Assembly (NCBI GenBank): GCA_900548695.1
Contig: URLC01000013.1
Span: 1-5,183, forward strand
DNA: 5,183 nt
Source of the DNA: an uncultured Mycoplasmatota bacterium
Lineage (GTDB): Bacteria > Bacillota_I > Bacilli_A > RF39 > UBA660
Reading direction: 5' to 3'
The position numbers and the translations under genes are program-made. Under the pieces are notes generated by a model. It was given only the letters and a program-made list of their open reading frames with translations, had not been told where the DNA came from and made no database searches. This document shows positions 1-5,071 of the stretch, in pieces (within the stretch, counting starts at the first letter, position 1; each line of letters opens with the position of its first letter).

Positions 1-358
1 TACTAATTAATTCTTTTATTATTGGTAAAAATTTCTTTTGGCCTTTATCGGTAAATAATACTGTGTATTCTTTTATCTTCCCTTTGTAAGTAATAATTGT
101 TCGTTCTGATACTTCTATAAAGCCGTTTTGATAATTTTCATCGCTTGGAATATAACTTTTTTCACCTATTTTTTGAATATGTCCTAATTCAGTTAGGGTT
201 CTTAAAAATATACTTGCACTAATAATTAATTTATTTTCTTTTTTATTTTCTTCTAGTAGGTTTAACCATTGTGTCGCATTTAAACTATTTTTAGATGGTA
301 TATCATAGTTAGAGAAAAGGCTATATAATATTTTATATTCTTTTGATAAGTTATTCAT
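1..358 (-). CDS. KilA-C-like (phage antirepressor C-terminal) domain protein, partial
   Basis: The reading frame is open for 119 codons from an ATG at 358 and runs off the left edge, so the C-terminus is missing. The start is secure: AAAGGAAGG (365-373) sits 6 nt upstream, inside the last codons of the ATPase gene, and the ATG follows the ATPase stop after 1 nt (TAAAATG), which suggests translational coupling. Residues about 55-112 read LTELGHIQKIG..SYIPSDENYQNGFIEV, then a Gly-Lys turn, then LFTDKGQKKFL. This resembles the KilA-C domain of phage antirepressors (G-x-Y-x-P, G-[FL]-[FI]-E-[VI], T-x-K-G-Q-x-[YF]-[FIL]). The BRO, AntA or ORF6N domain that usually precedes KilA-C is absent, so the fold begins near the N-terminus. 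The family is known for DNA binding or repressor antagonism. Next to a RepA-like ATPase, a role in replication or induction is equally possible. Family call moderate; gene call strong. Confidence 0.72.
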   Translation of the reverse strand, partial: MNNLSKEYKILYSLFSNYDIPSKNSLNATQWLNLLEENKKENKLIISASIFLRTLTELGHIQKIGEKSYIPSDENYQNGFIEVSERTIITYKGKIKEYTVLFTDKGQKKFLPIIKELIS

Positions 359-359
359 T

Positions 360-1454
360 TTAATCCTTCCTTTCATTATTCTTTAAAGTCCAATAAAAAT
401 GTTTTTCCTTTTGGTAATTATCAATTATATTGTTCTTTTTTAAATCTGCTTTAACTATGTTAAAAGTCTTTTCGCTTATATTACCTTTTTCTAAGGCCAA
501 TATTTTTAAATCATTACCTAAAATATCTCCAGTAGATAATGCTCCTAAAATAAAACCTTTTGCAACACTGCTTTTTATATAGTTATTGTCTGTTTCTACT
601 AATAGTTCATCAGGGTCTAATTTTCCTTTATCTTCTAACCATTCAATTATTCCATTATTATTGATTTTATATGAAAGAGCACGCTTTTCATTTTGTTTCA
701 TGATGTTTGTTTTTATAGGTATCAAAAGTCTTTCTTCTTTATTTTCTGGATTTTCTGTAATTAACAATACAGAACGTGCCATTGCTACAAAATCATATGA
801 CCCCATTGTTCTGTATGTAGCCTTAGTAGTAGCACTATTTTTATTTAGGTGCATAATTAATATTATTGCAACATTATATTTTTGTGCTAATTCTTTTAAT
901 GGCTTTAAATCATTTCTAACTTCATTTGCTGAATTCATATTTATATCTCCAATAAAGTTTTGAATTGGGTCTAAACATATTACTACTGGATTAAATGTTT
1001 TAATATGTTCTTCAAGTCTTTTATAATCTTGAACTTTAAATAATTTATTCTCTTCATTTATAAAGCCTATACGACTTGTATCTGCTCCATGTAAATTAAG
1101 CCTAGCTAATATTGTTGCGTCAATATCATCTTCTGCGTTCTGTAATATACAATTTCCTATCTCAAAATGCTCATCACTAAAAGGAATTTTATCTCCCTTA
1201 CTAATAGCAGACATTAGCCAAGTTATAAGATAGCTTTTTCCAAGTCCACCGTCAGATTGAATTATATTAATATTTCCTTTTACAATATAAGGCTTCCATA
1301 AAAACTCTAATTCTTTTTGTGTTCTTTCATTAAAAATAACAAAATCTTTAATATCATTGCTATTATCTTCTGTTTGTATTATACTTTTATTGGGTATATT
1401 ATTTGACTTTGTATCAGTGCTAATGATATCAAAGTCTTTTTCATTTTTATTCAT
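360..1454 (-). CDS. RepA-like AAA (AAA_25/RecA-fold) ATPase of a mobile element
   Basis: A 364-aa protein, a normal length for RepA-type hexameric helicase/ATPases of plasmids, prophages and integrative elements. Residues 1-45 are polar and probably disordered. The Walker A motif is SDGGLGKS (67-74). It is followed by QNAEDD (106-111), a typical acidic motif of this family, Walker B VVICLDP (157-163, Asp162) and a HLNKN motif (202-206) followed by the conserved MGSYDFVAMARS-type segment (218-229). Residues about 295-358 form the C-terminal winged-helix tail that many of these ATPases carry, ending in YWTL. The inferred role is ATP-dependent DNA unwinding or loading during replication of the excised element, in the cytoplasm. 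The start has AAAGGAG 9 nt upstream. It is the first gene of the minus-strand operon and is followed after 1 nt by the KilA-C-like gene. The first Gly of Walker A is Ser67. Family assignment is strong; the exact role is inferred. Confidence 0.88.
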   Translation of the reverse strand: MNKNEKDFDIISTDTKSNNIPNKSIIQTEDNSNDIKDFVIFNERTQKELEFLWKPYIVKGNINIIQSDGGLGKSYLITWLMSAISKGDKIPFSDEHFEIGNCILQNAEDDIDATILARLNLHGADTSRIGFINEENKLFKVQDYKRLEEHIKTFNPVVICLDPIQNFIGDINMNSANEVRNDLKPLKELAQKYNVAIILIMHLNKNSATTKATYRTMGSYDFVAMARSVLLITENPENKEERLLIPIKTNIMKQNEKRALSYKINNNGIIEWLEDKGKLDPDELLVETDNNYIKSSVAKGFILGALSTGDILGNDLKILALEKGNISEKTFNIVKADLKKNNIIDNYQKEKHFYWTLKNNERKD

Positions 1455-1502
1455 TTTCTACATCTCCTTTTTCTTATTTAAAATTTTCAAATTTAATATG
1501 TT

Positions 1503-1514
1503 TTTCGTACGAAA
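1503..1514. promoter_or_regulatory. 12-bp palindrome in the ATPase operon leader (candidate operator)
   Basis: TTTCGTACGAAA is a perfect 12-bp palindrome. It lies about 50 bp upstream of the ATPase start and just downstream of the predicted transcription start, where a bound repressor would block transcription. Its size and symmetry suit an XRE/Cro-type dimer. Which protein binds it is not visible from sequence; the 119-aa repressor encoded next door is the obvious candidate. Confidence 0.45.
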
Positions 1515-1524
1515 CTTTTTCCTT

Positions 1525-1550
1525 AAGGCACTTTAATTGTATCATGCCTT
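1525..1550. promoter_or_regulatory. Inverted repeat bracketing the minus-strand -10 box
   Basis: AAGGCA (1525-1530) and TGCCTT (1545-1550) are perfect 6-bp inverted half-sites separated by 14 bp. The predicted extended -10 of the ATPase operon lies between them. An operator here could directly occlude RNA polymerase. On the plus strand the right arm is followed by a short T run and could act as a weak terminator, but no plus-strand gene lies upstream to need one. Confidence 0.35.
1536..1544 (-). promoter_or_regulatory. Extended -10 promoter for the ATPase/KilA-C operon
   Basis: Read on the minus strand, 1544-1536 is TGATACAAT, an extended -10 (TGnTACAAT, one mismatch from TATAAT). No good -35 hexamer occurs 16-18 bp upstream, as is tolerated for extended -10 promoters. 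Transcription would start near 1529, giving a leader of about 75 nt that contains the TTTCGTACGAAA palindrome and the AAAGGAG site. Confidence 0.5.
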
Positions 1551-1666
1551 TTTTATATAAGAGGGGTAATTTAATAAACTCATAATAAACATAAGATATT
1601 TCCTTTTATTTCAAGTAAATTATTCAAATATAATTAGAAATTAAGGTGTATATCTATATTTTGATG

Positions 1667-1685
1667 TTGCAATATTGCAATATTG
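1667..1685. promoter_or_regulatory. Overlapping palindromes over the repressor promoter (candidate operator)
   Basis: Two perfect palindromes overlap here: TTGCAATATTGCAA (1667-1680) and the 16-bp CAATATTGCAATATTG (1670-1685). They arise from a tandem 8-bp unit, GCAATATT twice (1669-1684). They cover the -35 and half the spacer, where a bound protein would stop transcription, which fits autorepression by the 119-aa protein. GATGTT copies flank the array (1663-1668 and 1685-1690). Confidence 0.5.
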
Positions 1686-1695
1686 ATGTTACAAT
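1667..1695 (+). promoter_or_regulatory. Promoter of the 119-aa repressor gene
   Basis: TTGCAA (1667-1672), a 17-bp spacer and TACAAT (1690-1695) form a reasonable sigma-A promoter. The start would fall near 1702, a short distance before the AAAGGAG at 1708-1714. A second TACAAT (1695-1700) overlaps it but has no properly spaced -35. The -35 and spacer are covered by palindromes, so the promoter is probably repressible. Confidence 0.55.
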
Positions 1696-1722
1696 ACAAT
1701 TATCTAGAAAGGAGAGATTATA

Positions 1723-2082
1723 TTGCCTAAATGTATGCAAACAAATGATAATGTATTTGGAGAACGATTAAAAAAAATAAGATTGCAACATAATGAAAGT
1801 CAAGAAGAATTAGCAAAGGTATTAAATACAGACCGTACAACTATTTTTAGGTATGAAAATGGAAAAACTCCACAAGTTCCAATATTAAAAAAAATAGCCG
1901 TCCACTATAATATTTCATTAGATTATTTATGTGGCTTGATTGATACTGCTGTTGTTTTGGATAAAGTGGAAAAGTATAACTCTATTTCAAAATGTGTAAG
2001 TAGAGCAAAAATACTTTTAGATAATATAGAAATTCAATATAAAAATGAATTAGAAAAATTAAATAACAAAAAAAAAGACTAA
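1723..2082 (+). CDS. Cro/CI-family (XRE) helix-turn-helix repressor
   Basis: A 119-aa DNA-binding protein. An XRE HTH fills residues about 12-70, with the helix-turn-helix itself at about 26-47 (SQEELAKVLNTDR, then TTIFRYENG). The tail (about 80-119) is charged and probably helical, suiting dimerisation. There is no peptidase-type CI C-terminal domain. The start is TTG: AAAGGAG (1708-1714) is 8 nt from the TTG at 1723, whereas the first in-frame ATG (1735) is 20 nt away. It sits between the early operon, transcribed divergently, and the integrase, the usual place for a lysogeny or immunity repressor. Its promoter is covered by palindromes, which suggests autoregulation. The stop codon lies inside the arm of the minus-strand terminator hairpin at 2077-2106, so the 3' end of the gene and a minus-strand small RNA overlap. 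Family certain; target sites inferred. Confidence 0.9.
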   Translation: MPKCMQTNDNVFGERLKKIRLQHNESQEELAKVLNTDRTTIFRYENGKTPQVPILKKIAVHYNISLDYLCGLIDTAVVLDKVEKYNSISKCVSRAKILLDNIEIQYKNELEKLNNKKKD

Positions 2083-2106
2083 GCACTACTGCAATAGCAC
2101 TTAGTC
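2068..2106 (-). terminator. Rho-independent terminator of the small RNA
   Basis: On the minus strand GACTAAGTGCTA (2106-2095) pairs with TAGTGCTTAGTC (2088-2077) around a 6-nt UUGCAG loop. This gives 12 continuous pairs, two of them a tandem U-G/G-U. Nine U follow (2076-2068). On the plus strand the helix breaks at CA/CA and no U tract follows, so it is not a terminator for the repressor gene. Confidence 0.8.
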
Positions 2107-2150
2107 AGAGATGTACTAAAAATCGGCTCACTACCAAATTTAAAGTACAT
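2068..2150 (-). ncRNA. Predicted small structured RNA, antisense to the integrase leader
   Basis: A minus-strand promoter (2155-2183) would start an RNA near 2150-2148, ending in a U9 terminator at 2068, about 80 nt. Hairpin 1: GAGATGTACT (2153-2144) pairs with AGTACATCTC (2117-2108), though the promoter-proximal 3 nt may not be transcribed. After a UU/UU internal loop the stem continues as AAAUU(U)GG with CCGAUUU (one U-G pair, one bulge), closing a 7-nt UAGUGAG loop. Hairpin 2 is the terminator. The wobble pairs in both helices become A-C mismatches on the plus strand, so the structure belongs to the minus-strand transcript. The RNA is fully complementary to the leader between the repressor and integrase genes and to the last codons of the repressor gene. 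I recognise no known RNA family. Antisense control of integrase is the simplest role; action in trans cannot be excluded. Confidence 0.66.
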
Positions 2151-2154
2151 CTCC

Positions 2155-2183
2155 ATTATAAAGTATTTTAAAAATATTTACAA
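2155..2183 (-). promoter_or_regulatory. Promoter of the minus-strand small RNA
   Basis: Read on the minus strand: TTGTAA (2183-2178), a 17-bp spacer, and a perfect TATAAT (2160-2155). The predicted start is near 2150-2148. It lies just upstream of the integrase ribosome binding site and faces the integrase-bound transcript, so convergent transcription could also interfere with integrase expression. Confidence 0.65.
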
Positions 2184-2204
2184 TATAAAGGAGATTGAAA
2201 AATT

Positions 2205-3230
2205 ATGAAATTACCAAATAACTACGGCTCAGTTTATAAATTGAGTGGCAATAGAAGAAGACCATATATAGCTAAAATAACTATTGGTTATAATAATAAA
2301 GGAAAACAAAGATTTAAGCCTATAGGCTACTACGCTACTAAAGAAGAGGGGTTGCAAGCATTAGCTCTTTATAATAATGCTCCTTATGACATAGACCTAA
2401 AAAGCATTACTTTTAAAGAACTATATAATAAATGGTTAATCAGTAAAAGCAAAAAAATAGAAGATAATAGTTTGAAGCTTTATAAAAACGCTTATAAAAA
2501 TCATTGCTCTAAACTACATAACAAAGTATTTGTTAATATAAGAAAAAGAGACATACAAGAACTAATAGATAATTGTTCTTGTGGGTATACAATAAAGAAA
2601 TACATAAAAGGTTTATGTAATCAATTATATAATTTTGCTGATGAACTAGATGTACCTATAACTAAAAACTATGCTGAGTTTGTCGACTTAGGAAAAGAAG
2701 AAAAGTCTACACTACATATCAACTTAAAGGAAGAAGAAATTAGCTTACTGTGGAACAATTTAAATGTTGAAGATGTAGACTTAGCTTTAATATTAATATA
2801 CACTGGCTTGAGACCTAATGAACTATTAAATATTAAGAAAACAGATGTGTTTTTAGATGAAAACTATATGATTGGTGGTAGTAAAACAGAAGCAGGAAAG
2901 AATAGAATTATACCTATTCATAGTAGAATAAAACCGCTTATAGAAAGACGACTAAATAATCCTACAAACTATTTAATAGCTAGCTCTAGGGATATGCAAT
3001 TTACTTATGCAAGTTTTAAAGAACGTTGGGATAAGATGACTATAAAATTAGATTTAGACTATCTCCCTTATGATTGTAGACATACTTGTGCTACAAGACT
3101 GGATAATGCTAAAGCTAATAAAATATGTATCAAACTGATATTAGGACATAAAATAGCAGATATTACTGACGGTGTATATACTCATAAGAATATAACTCAA
3201 TTGATAGAAACAATAAATCTTTTAGCTTAA
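2205..3230 (+). CDS. int: Phage-type tyrosine recombinase (integrase)
   Basis: A 341-aa site-specific recombinase, a normal length for Bacillota prophage or ICE integrases. It cuts and rejoins DNA at attachment sites to integrate or excise the element. Residues 1-60 resemble the N-terminal arm-binding domain (NYGSVYKLSGNRRRPY..., GYYATKEEGLQAL). Residues about 66-148 are the core-binding SAM-like domain (ITFKELYNKWL onward). The catalytic domain follows, with Arg203 (TGLRPNELL), the probable beta-hairpin Lys227 (GGSKTEAGKNR), Arg292 (YDCRHTCATRL), His315 (LGHK) and nucleophile Tyr325 (GVYTH). The usual His of the HxxR box is Tyr289. AAAGGAG (2187-2193) lies 11 nt before the ATG. No plus-strand terminator separates it from the repressor gene, so the two may be cotranscribed. 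The leader overlaps the minus-strand small RNA completely. Excision would need a directionality factor, which is not visible here. Confidence 0.95.
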   Translation: MKLPNNYGSVYKLSGNRRRPYIAKITIGYNNKGKQRFKPIGYYATKEEGLQALALYNNAPYDIDLKSITFKELYNKWLISKSKKIEDNSLKLYKNAYKNHCSKLHNKVFVNIRKRDIQELIDNCSCGYTIKKYIKGLCNQLYNFADELDVPITKNYAEFVDLGKEEKSTLHINLKEEEISLLWNNLNVEDVDLALILIYTGLRPNELLNIKKTDVFLDENYMIGGSKTEAGKNRIIPIHSRIKPLIERRLNNPTNYLIASSRDMQFTYASFKERWDKMTIKLDLDYLPYDCRHTCATRLDNAKANKICIKLILGHKIADITDGVYTHKNITQLIETINLLA

Positions 3231-3255
3231 AAATATCTTTAATTAGATATTTTTT
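3229..3255 (+). terminator. AT-rich terminator after the integrase
   Basis: AAAAATATCT (3229-3238) pairs perfectly with AGATATTTTT (3245-3254) around a 6-nt loop, immediately after the integrase stop. The stem is weak because it is nearly all A-T, and the U tract merges with its right arm. It probably ends the repressor-integrase transcript before it meets the opposing regulator gene. Confidence 0.5.
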
Positions 3256-3260
3256 AGTTC

Positions 3261-3288
3261 AAAAAAAATAGTGCTTATTTAACACTAT
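3261..3288 (-). terminator. Terminator of the 85-aa regulator gene
   Basis: On the minus strand ATAGTG (3288-3283) pairs with CACTAT (3273-3268) around a 9-nt loop, followed by eight U (3268-3261, the first shared with the stem). The hairpin overlaps the last codons and stop of the gene. It is short but correctly placed, and with the terminator at 3229-3255 it insulates the two convergent genes. Confidence 0.5.
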
Positions 3289-3532
3289 CTTCATCTAAAT
3301 CTTGAAATAATAACATAATGTGTATATCTAATACTTTAGCAATATGATAAAGCGTATTTAATGAAATAGTACGAAATGTATTACTCTCAATATCACTAAT
3401 AAATCCTTCACTCAGACTACATTTGTCAGCTAATTCTCGTTGTTTTAGTCCTTTAAGTTTTCGGTATTTTCGTATATTTTTACCAACTAGATAATAAACA
3501 TAGTTATTATCACTTTTATCTATCGTAGTCAT
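3275..3532 (-). CDS. Small XRE-family transcriptional regulator
   Basis: An 85-aa protein that is almost entirely a single XRE HTH domain (about 17-76: VGKNIRKYRKLKGLKQRELADKC, then SEGFISDIES as the recognition region, then ISLNTLYHIAKVLDI). It closes with an acidic tail (DLDEDSVK). It probably binds DNA as a dimer. GGAG at 3541-3544 lies about 8 nt upstream of the ATG at 3532. The gene diverges from the zinc-ribbon/membrane operon, whose strong promoter overlaps a CGAC-5-GTCG inverted repeat. The likely job is local control of that operon and of itself. It has no oligomerisation or sensor domain, so any inducing signal would have to act through another protein. I see no clear promoter for it; weak TATA-like boxes occur at about 3550-3570 on the minus strand. 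It differs in sequence and length from the 119-aa repressor and presumably has other targets. Confidence 0.88.
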   Translation of the reverse strand: MTTIDKSDNNYVYYLVGKNIRKYRKLKGLKQRELADKCSLSEGFISDIESNTFRTISLNTLYHIAKVLDIHIMLLFQDLDEDSVK

Positions 3533-3578
3533 ATCACATCTCCATATTTATTATTTCATTTATATGTATTTTTATACT

Positions 3579-3607
3579 TCGACAGATAGTCGGTATTGTG
3601 ATATAAT
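3579..3607 (+). promoter_or_regulatory. Strong extended -10 promoter of the membrane-protein operon
   Basis: TCGACA (3579-3584, one mismatch from TTGACA), a 17-bp spacer and a perfect TATAAT (3602-3607) with a TG one base upstream (3599-3600). This is the best promoter in the window. The start would be near 3614, almost at the ribosome binding site (3616-3622), so the leader is very short. Confidence 0.75.
3580..3592. promoter_or_regulatory. CGAC-5-GTCG inverted repeat, candidate operator
   Basis: CGAC (3580-3583) and GTCG (3589-3592) are inverted half-sites separated by AGATA. They overlap the -35 and spacer of the operon promoter, between the two divergent genes. The GC-bearing half-sites stand out in this AT-rich spacer. 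A bound 85-aa XRE protein here would block the operon. Confidence 0.4.
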
Positions 3608-3632
3608 AAATTGTGAAAGGAGTGTGCGTAAG

Positions 3633-3947
3633 TTGTCAAAGAAAGTTAAGTGTGAGGTTTGTGGAAAAGAATTCGAAATGACAAACCCAGAATATGGGTG
3701 TCCTTATTGTAACGGCAACGAAAATAATGACAAAACTGTTACTACTAATGACAAAAATATAATTGCTAGTGCGTTAAAAATAGTAGGAGTTATTATAGTT
3801 GTGTTGTCGTTCTTGCTTAATAAAGATACTGAGGTTAATTTTATTGAAGGATTATATTTCTTTGTATTGCATGGAGTATATTTGTTAGGATTTTTGTCTT
3901 TAGCAGAAATTATTCAGATTTTACATGATATAAGAAATAAAACATAA
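3633..3947 (+). CDS. Zinc-ribbon protein with two transmembrane helices
   Basis: A 104-aa protein starting at TTG 3633, which has AAAGGAG (3616-3622) 10 nt upstream. An upstream in-frame ATG at 3564 is rejected because it precedes the promoter. Residues 7-26 carry two CxxC knuckles (CEVC at 7-10, CPYC at 23-26), a small zinc ribbon. A polar linker follows, then hydrophobic helices at about 43-62 and 70-97. The ends are probably cytoplasmic and the ribbon would face the cytosol, though topology is inferred. Similar small ribbon-plus-membrane proteins are common in Bacillota and poorly characterised; I do not recognise a named family. It is the first gene of a three-gene operon, with 24 nt to the next gene. 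The strong promoter and possible operator suggest tightly controlled expression by the divergent XRE protein. Confidence 0.8.
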   Translation: MSKKVKCEVCGKEFEMTNPEYGCPYCNGNENNDKTVTTNDKNIIASALKIVGVIIVVLSFLLNKDTEVNFIEGLYFFVLHGVYLLGFLSLAEIIQILHDIRNKT

Positions 3948-3971
3948 GAAAAAGGAGTGAAATAATATAAA

Positions 3972-4409
3972 ATGAAAAAAAAGAAAGATAATAAAATCTT
4001 AAAACTACTAAAAAACAATTTTTATTTCCTAATAGTTATCTTAATGGGAATAGTAACTTTTATTACAGTAAACCAAATAAATAATAAGCTAAGTGAACCA
4101 GAGCAAAAATTACTAGATATTATTGAAGAAAATAAGAATACTTTTAAAAATCCCGAGTCTTTAAAGGTTGTATCAGTAAAAATATGTAATGATGATTATT
4201 CAATAATAGAAATTACTGCTAACAACTCTTTTGGTGCAGAAACTACAGACATTTACTATGTCAATAAAGAGACAATGACAACTAATGAATTAGTAGCTAA
4301 AGCAGTAGCCGAACAATGTTATAAAGAAGAACTAGAAAACTATGATAACGTTATCGTATTATCGGATAAAAGTATTTCTAAAGTTAATAAACAAGTGAGA
4401 GGAGAATAA
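3972..4409 (+). CDS. Membrane-anchored protein of unknown function (145 aa)
   Basis: The N-terminus is strongly basic (MKKKKDNKILKLLKNN), followed by one hydrophobic segment at about 17-34 and then a soluble domain that should lie outside the membrane by the positive-inside rule. The domain begins with a helical stretch (SEPEQKLLDIIEEN) and then alternates in a way typical of beta strands (FKNPESLKVVSVKIC, SIIEITANNSFGAETTDIYYV), before a helical C-terminal part. It has two cysteines (72 and 116), which could form a disulfide outside the cell. There is no lipobox. AAAGGAG (3951-3957) lies 14 nt before the ATG, a rather long spacing. The next gene starts 2 nt after its stop. I do not recognise the family, so no function is assigned. 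Confidence 0.82.
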   Translation: MKKKKDNKILKLLKNNFYFLIVILMGIVTFITVNQINNKLSEPEQKLLDIIEENKNTFKNPESLKVVSVKICNDDYSIIEITANNSFGAETTDIYYVNKETMTTNELVAKAVAEQCYKEELENYDNVIVLSDKSISKVNKQVRGE

Positions 4410-4411
4410 AG

Positions 4412-5071
4412 ATGAGTAAAAAACTAAAAATTATTATTTCAATTATACTTAGCCTTTTAATCATTTTTATTGGTATATTTCTTATAGTTAGCAATAATTC
4501 TCCTGTGGCAGAAAATTATTCAAAAGAGTTTATAAAATCTATCAATTACATTAAAGAGGAAAACTATATTGAAGCATATAATAACATTAAAAATAGTGAT
4601 AAAGATGAAAAAAACATAATACAGACAATTATATTACATACATTTACAAAGCAACTAGAAAAGCTTACTGACGTAGATGAAAAATTAACTAATGAAGCAA
4701 AAAACATAACAAACTATTTAACATATACATATTTATATTCAAAAAATCCTATTTATCAACAGAACATTGATAAAATATATGCAGAAGAATATCAACCACT
4801 ATTTGAAATAAAAGAAAAAATACCAATGGAGATTTTATTTGATGATTGTAATACATACTATAATCTGTATTTTGAATATTTGAACTTAGATAATGGATTA
4901 TTCAGCAACTATGAATATAATATACTAAACAATAAAGATGAATTATTAAATAAACTAACTAATACGCTTCCGACAAAACTAAACGAGTTAACTGACGAGT
5001 ACGAAAAAATCATAGGAATGCACCCGTCAAGTGTAATACCAGAAGAATATAAGCTATTACTTGACATTTAA
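4412..5071 (+). CDS. Membrane-anchored helical protein of unknown function (219 aa)
   Basis: The start ATG lies 2 nt after the preceding stop, with AGAGGAG (4398-4404) 7 nt upstream inside the previous gene, so translation is probably coupled. A short basic N-terminus (MSKKLK) precedes a hydrophobic segment at about 7-26 (IIISIILSLLIIFIGIFLIV), an uncleaved anchor or signal peptide. There is no Cys for lipid attachment. The rest (about 30-219) is charged, Asn- and Tyr-rich and looks almost entirely helical. The stretch around 35-60 (EFIKSINYIKEENYIEAYNNIK) has the look of a single TPR-like helical pair, but no array follows. It has one cysteine (146). It is the last gene of the operon and is followed directly by a terminator. 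The shared N-terminal anchor architecture suggests that it works with the 145-aa protein at the cell surface. The family is not recognised. Confidence 0.83.
   Translation: MSKKLKIIISIILSLLIIFIGIFLIVSNNSPVAENYSKEFIKSINYIKEENYIEAYNNIKNSDKDEKNIIQTIILHTFTKQLEKLTDVDEKLTNEAKNITNYLTYTYLYSKNPIYQQNIDKIYAEEYQPLFEIKEKIPMEILFDDCNTYYNLYFEYLNLDNGLFSNYEYNILNNKDELLNKLTNTLPTKLNELTDEYEKIIGMHPSSVIPEEYKLLLDI

Noticed and set aside
586..963. 125-codon plus-strand open frame inside the ATPase gene
   Set aside because: It is antisense to a well-supported ATPase with intact Walker motifs, has no ribosome binding site, and its product is a low-complexity Ser/Phe/Ile-rich sequence typical of a complement frame.
1629..1634. 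TATAAT on the plus strand as a second repressor promoter
   Set aside because: No recognisable -35 lies 16-18 bp upstream and there is no TG extension. In such AT-rich DNA an isolated TATAAT is expected by chance.
1664..1770. Plus-strand short ORF starting ATG TTG CAA near the repressor promoter
   Set aside because: It starts within the -35/spacer region, has no ribosome binding site, and runs out of frame through the start of the repressor gene.
2077..2106. Plus-strand terminator for the repressor gene
   Set aside because: On the plus strand the helix is interrupted by CA/CA mismatches and is followed by AGAGATG rather than a U tract. The structure fits only the minus strand.
2079..2150. 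Minus-strand 23-codon ORF (ATG 2150 to TAG 2079) within the small RNA
   Set aside because: The predicted RNA would begin at or next to the ATG, so there is no room for a ribosome binding site. The frame ends inside the terminator stem, and the peptide lacks the hydrophobic helix of type I toxins. A leaderless peptide cannot be strictly excluded.
3564..3632. N-terminal extension of the zinc-ribbon protein from an ATG at 3564
   Set aside because: The extension would start upstream of the -35 and -10 boxes (3579-3607), has no ribosome binding site, and adds a segment unlike the rest. The TTG at 3633 has AAAGGAG at the right distance.
4412..4500. Lipoprotein signal in the 219-aa protein
   Set aside because: The hydrophobic N-terminus is not followed by a Cys lipobox; the sequence after it is SNNSPVAENY. 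It is treated as an anchor or ordinary signal peptide.
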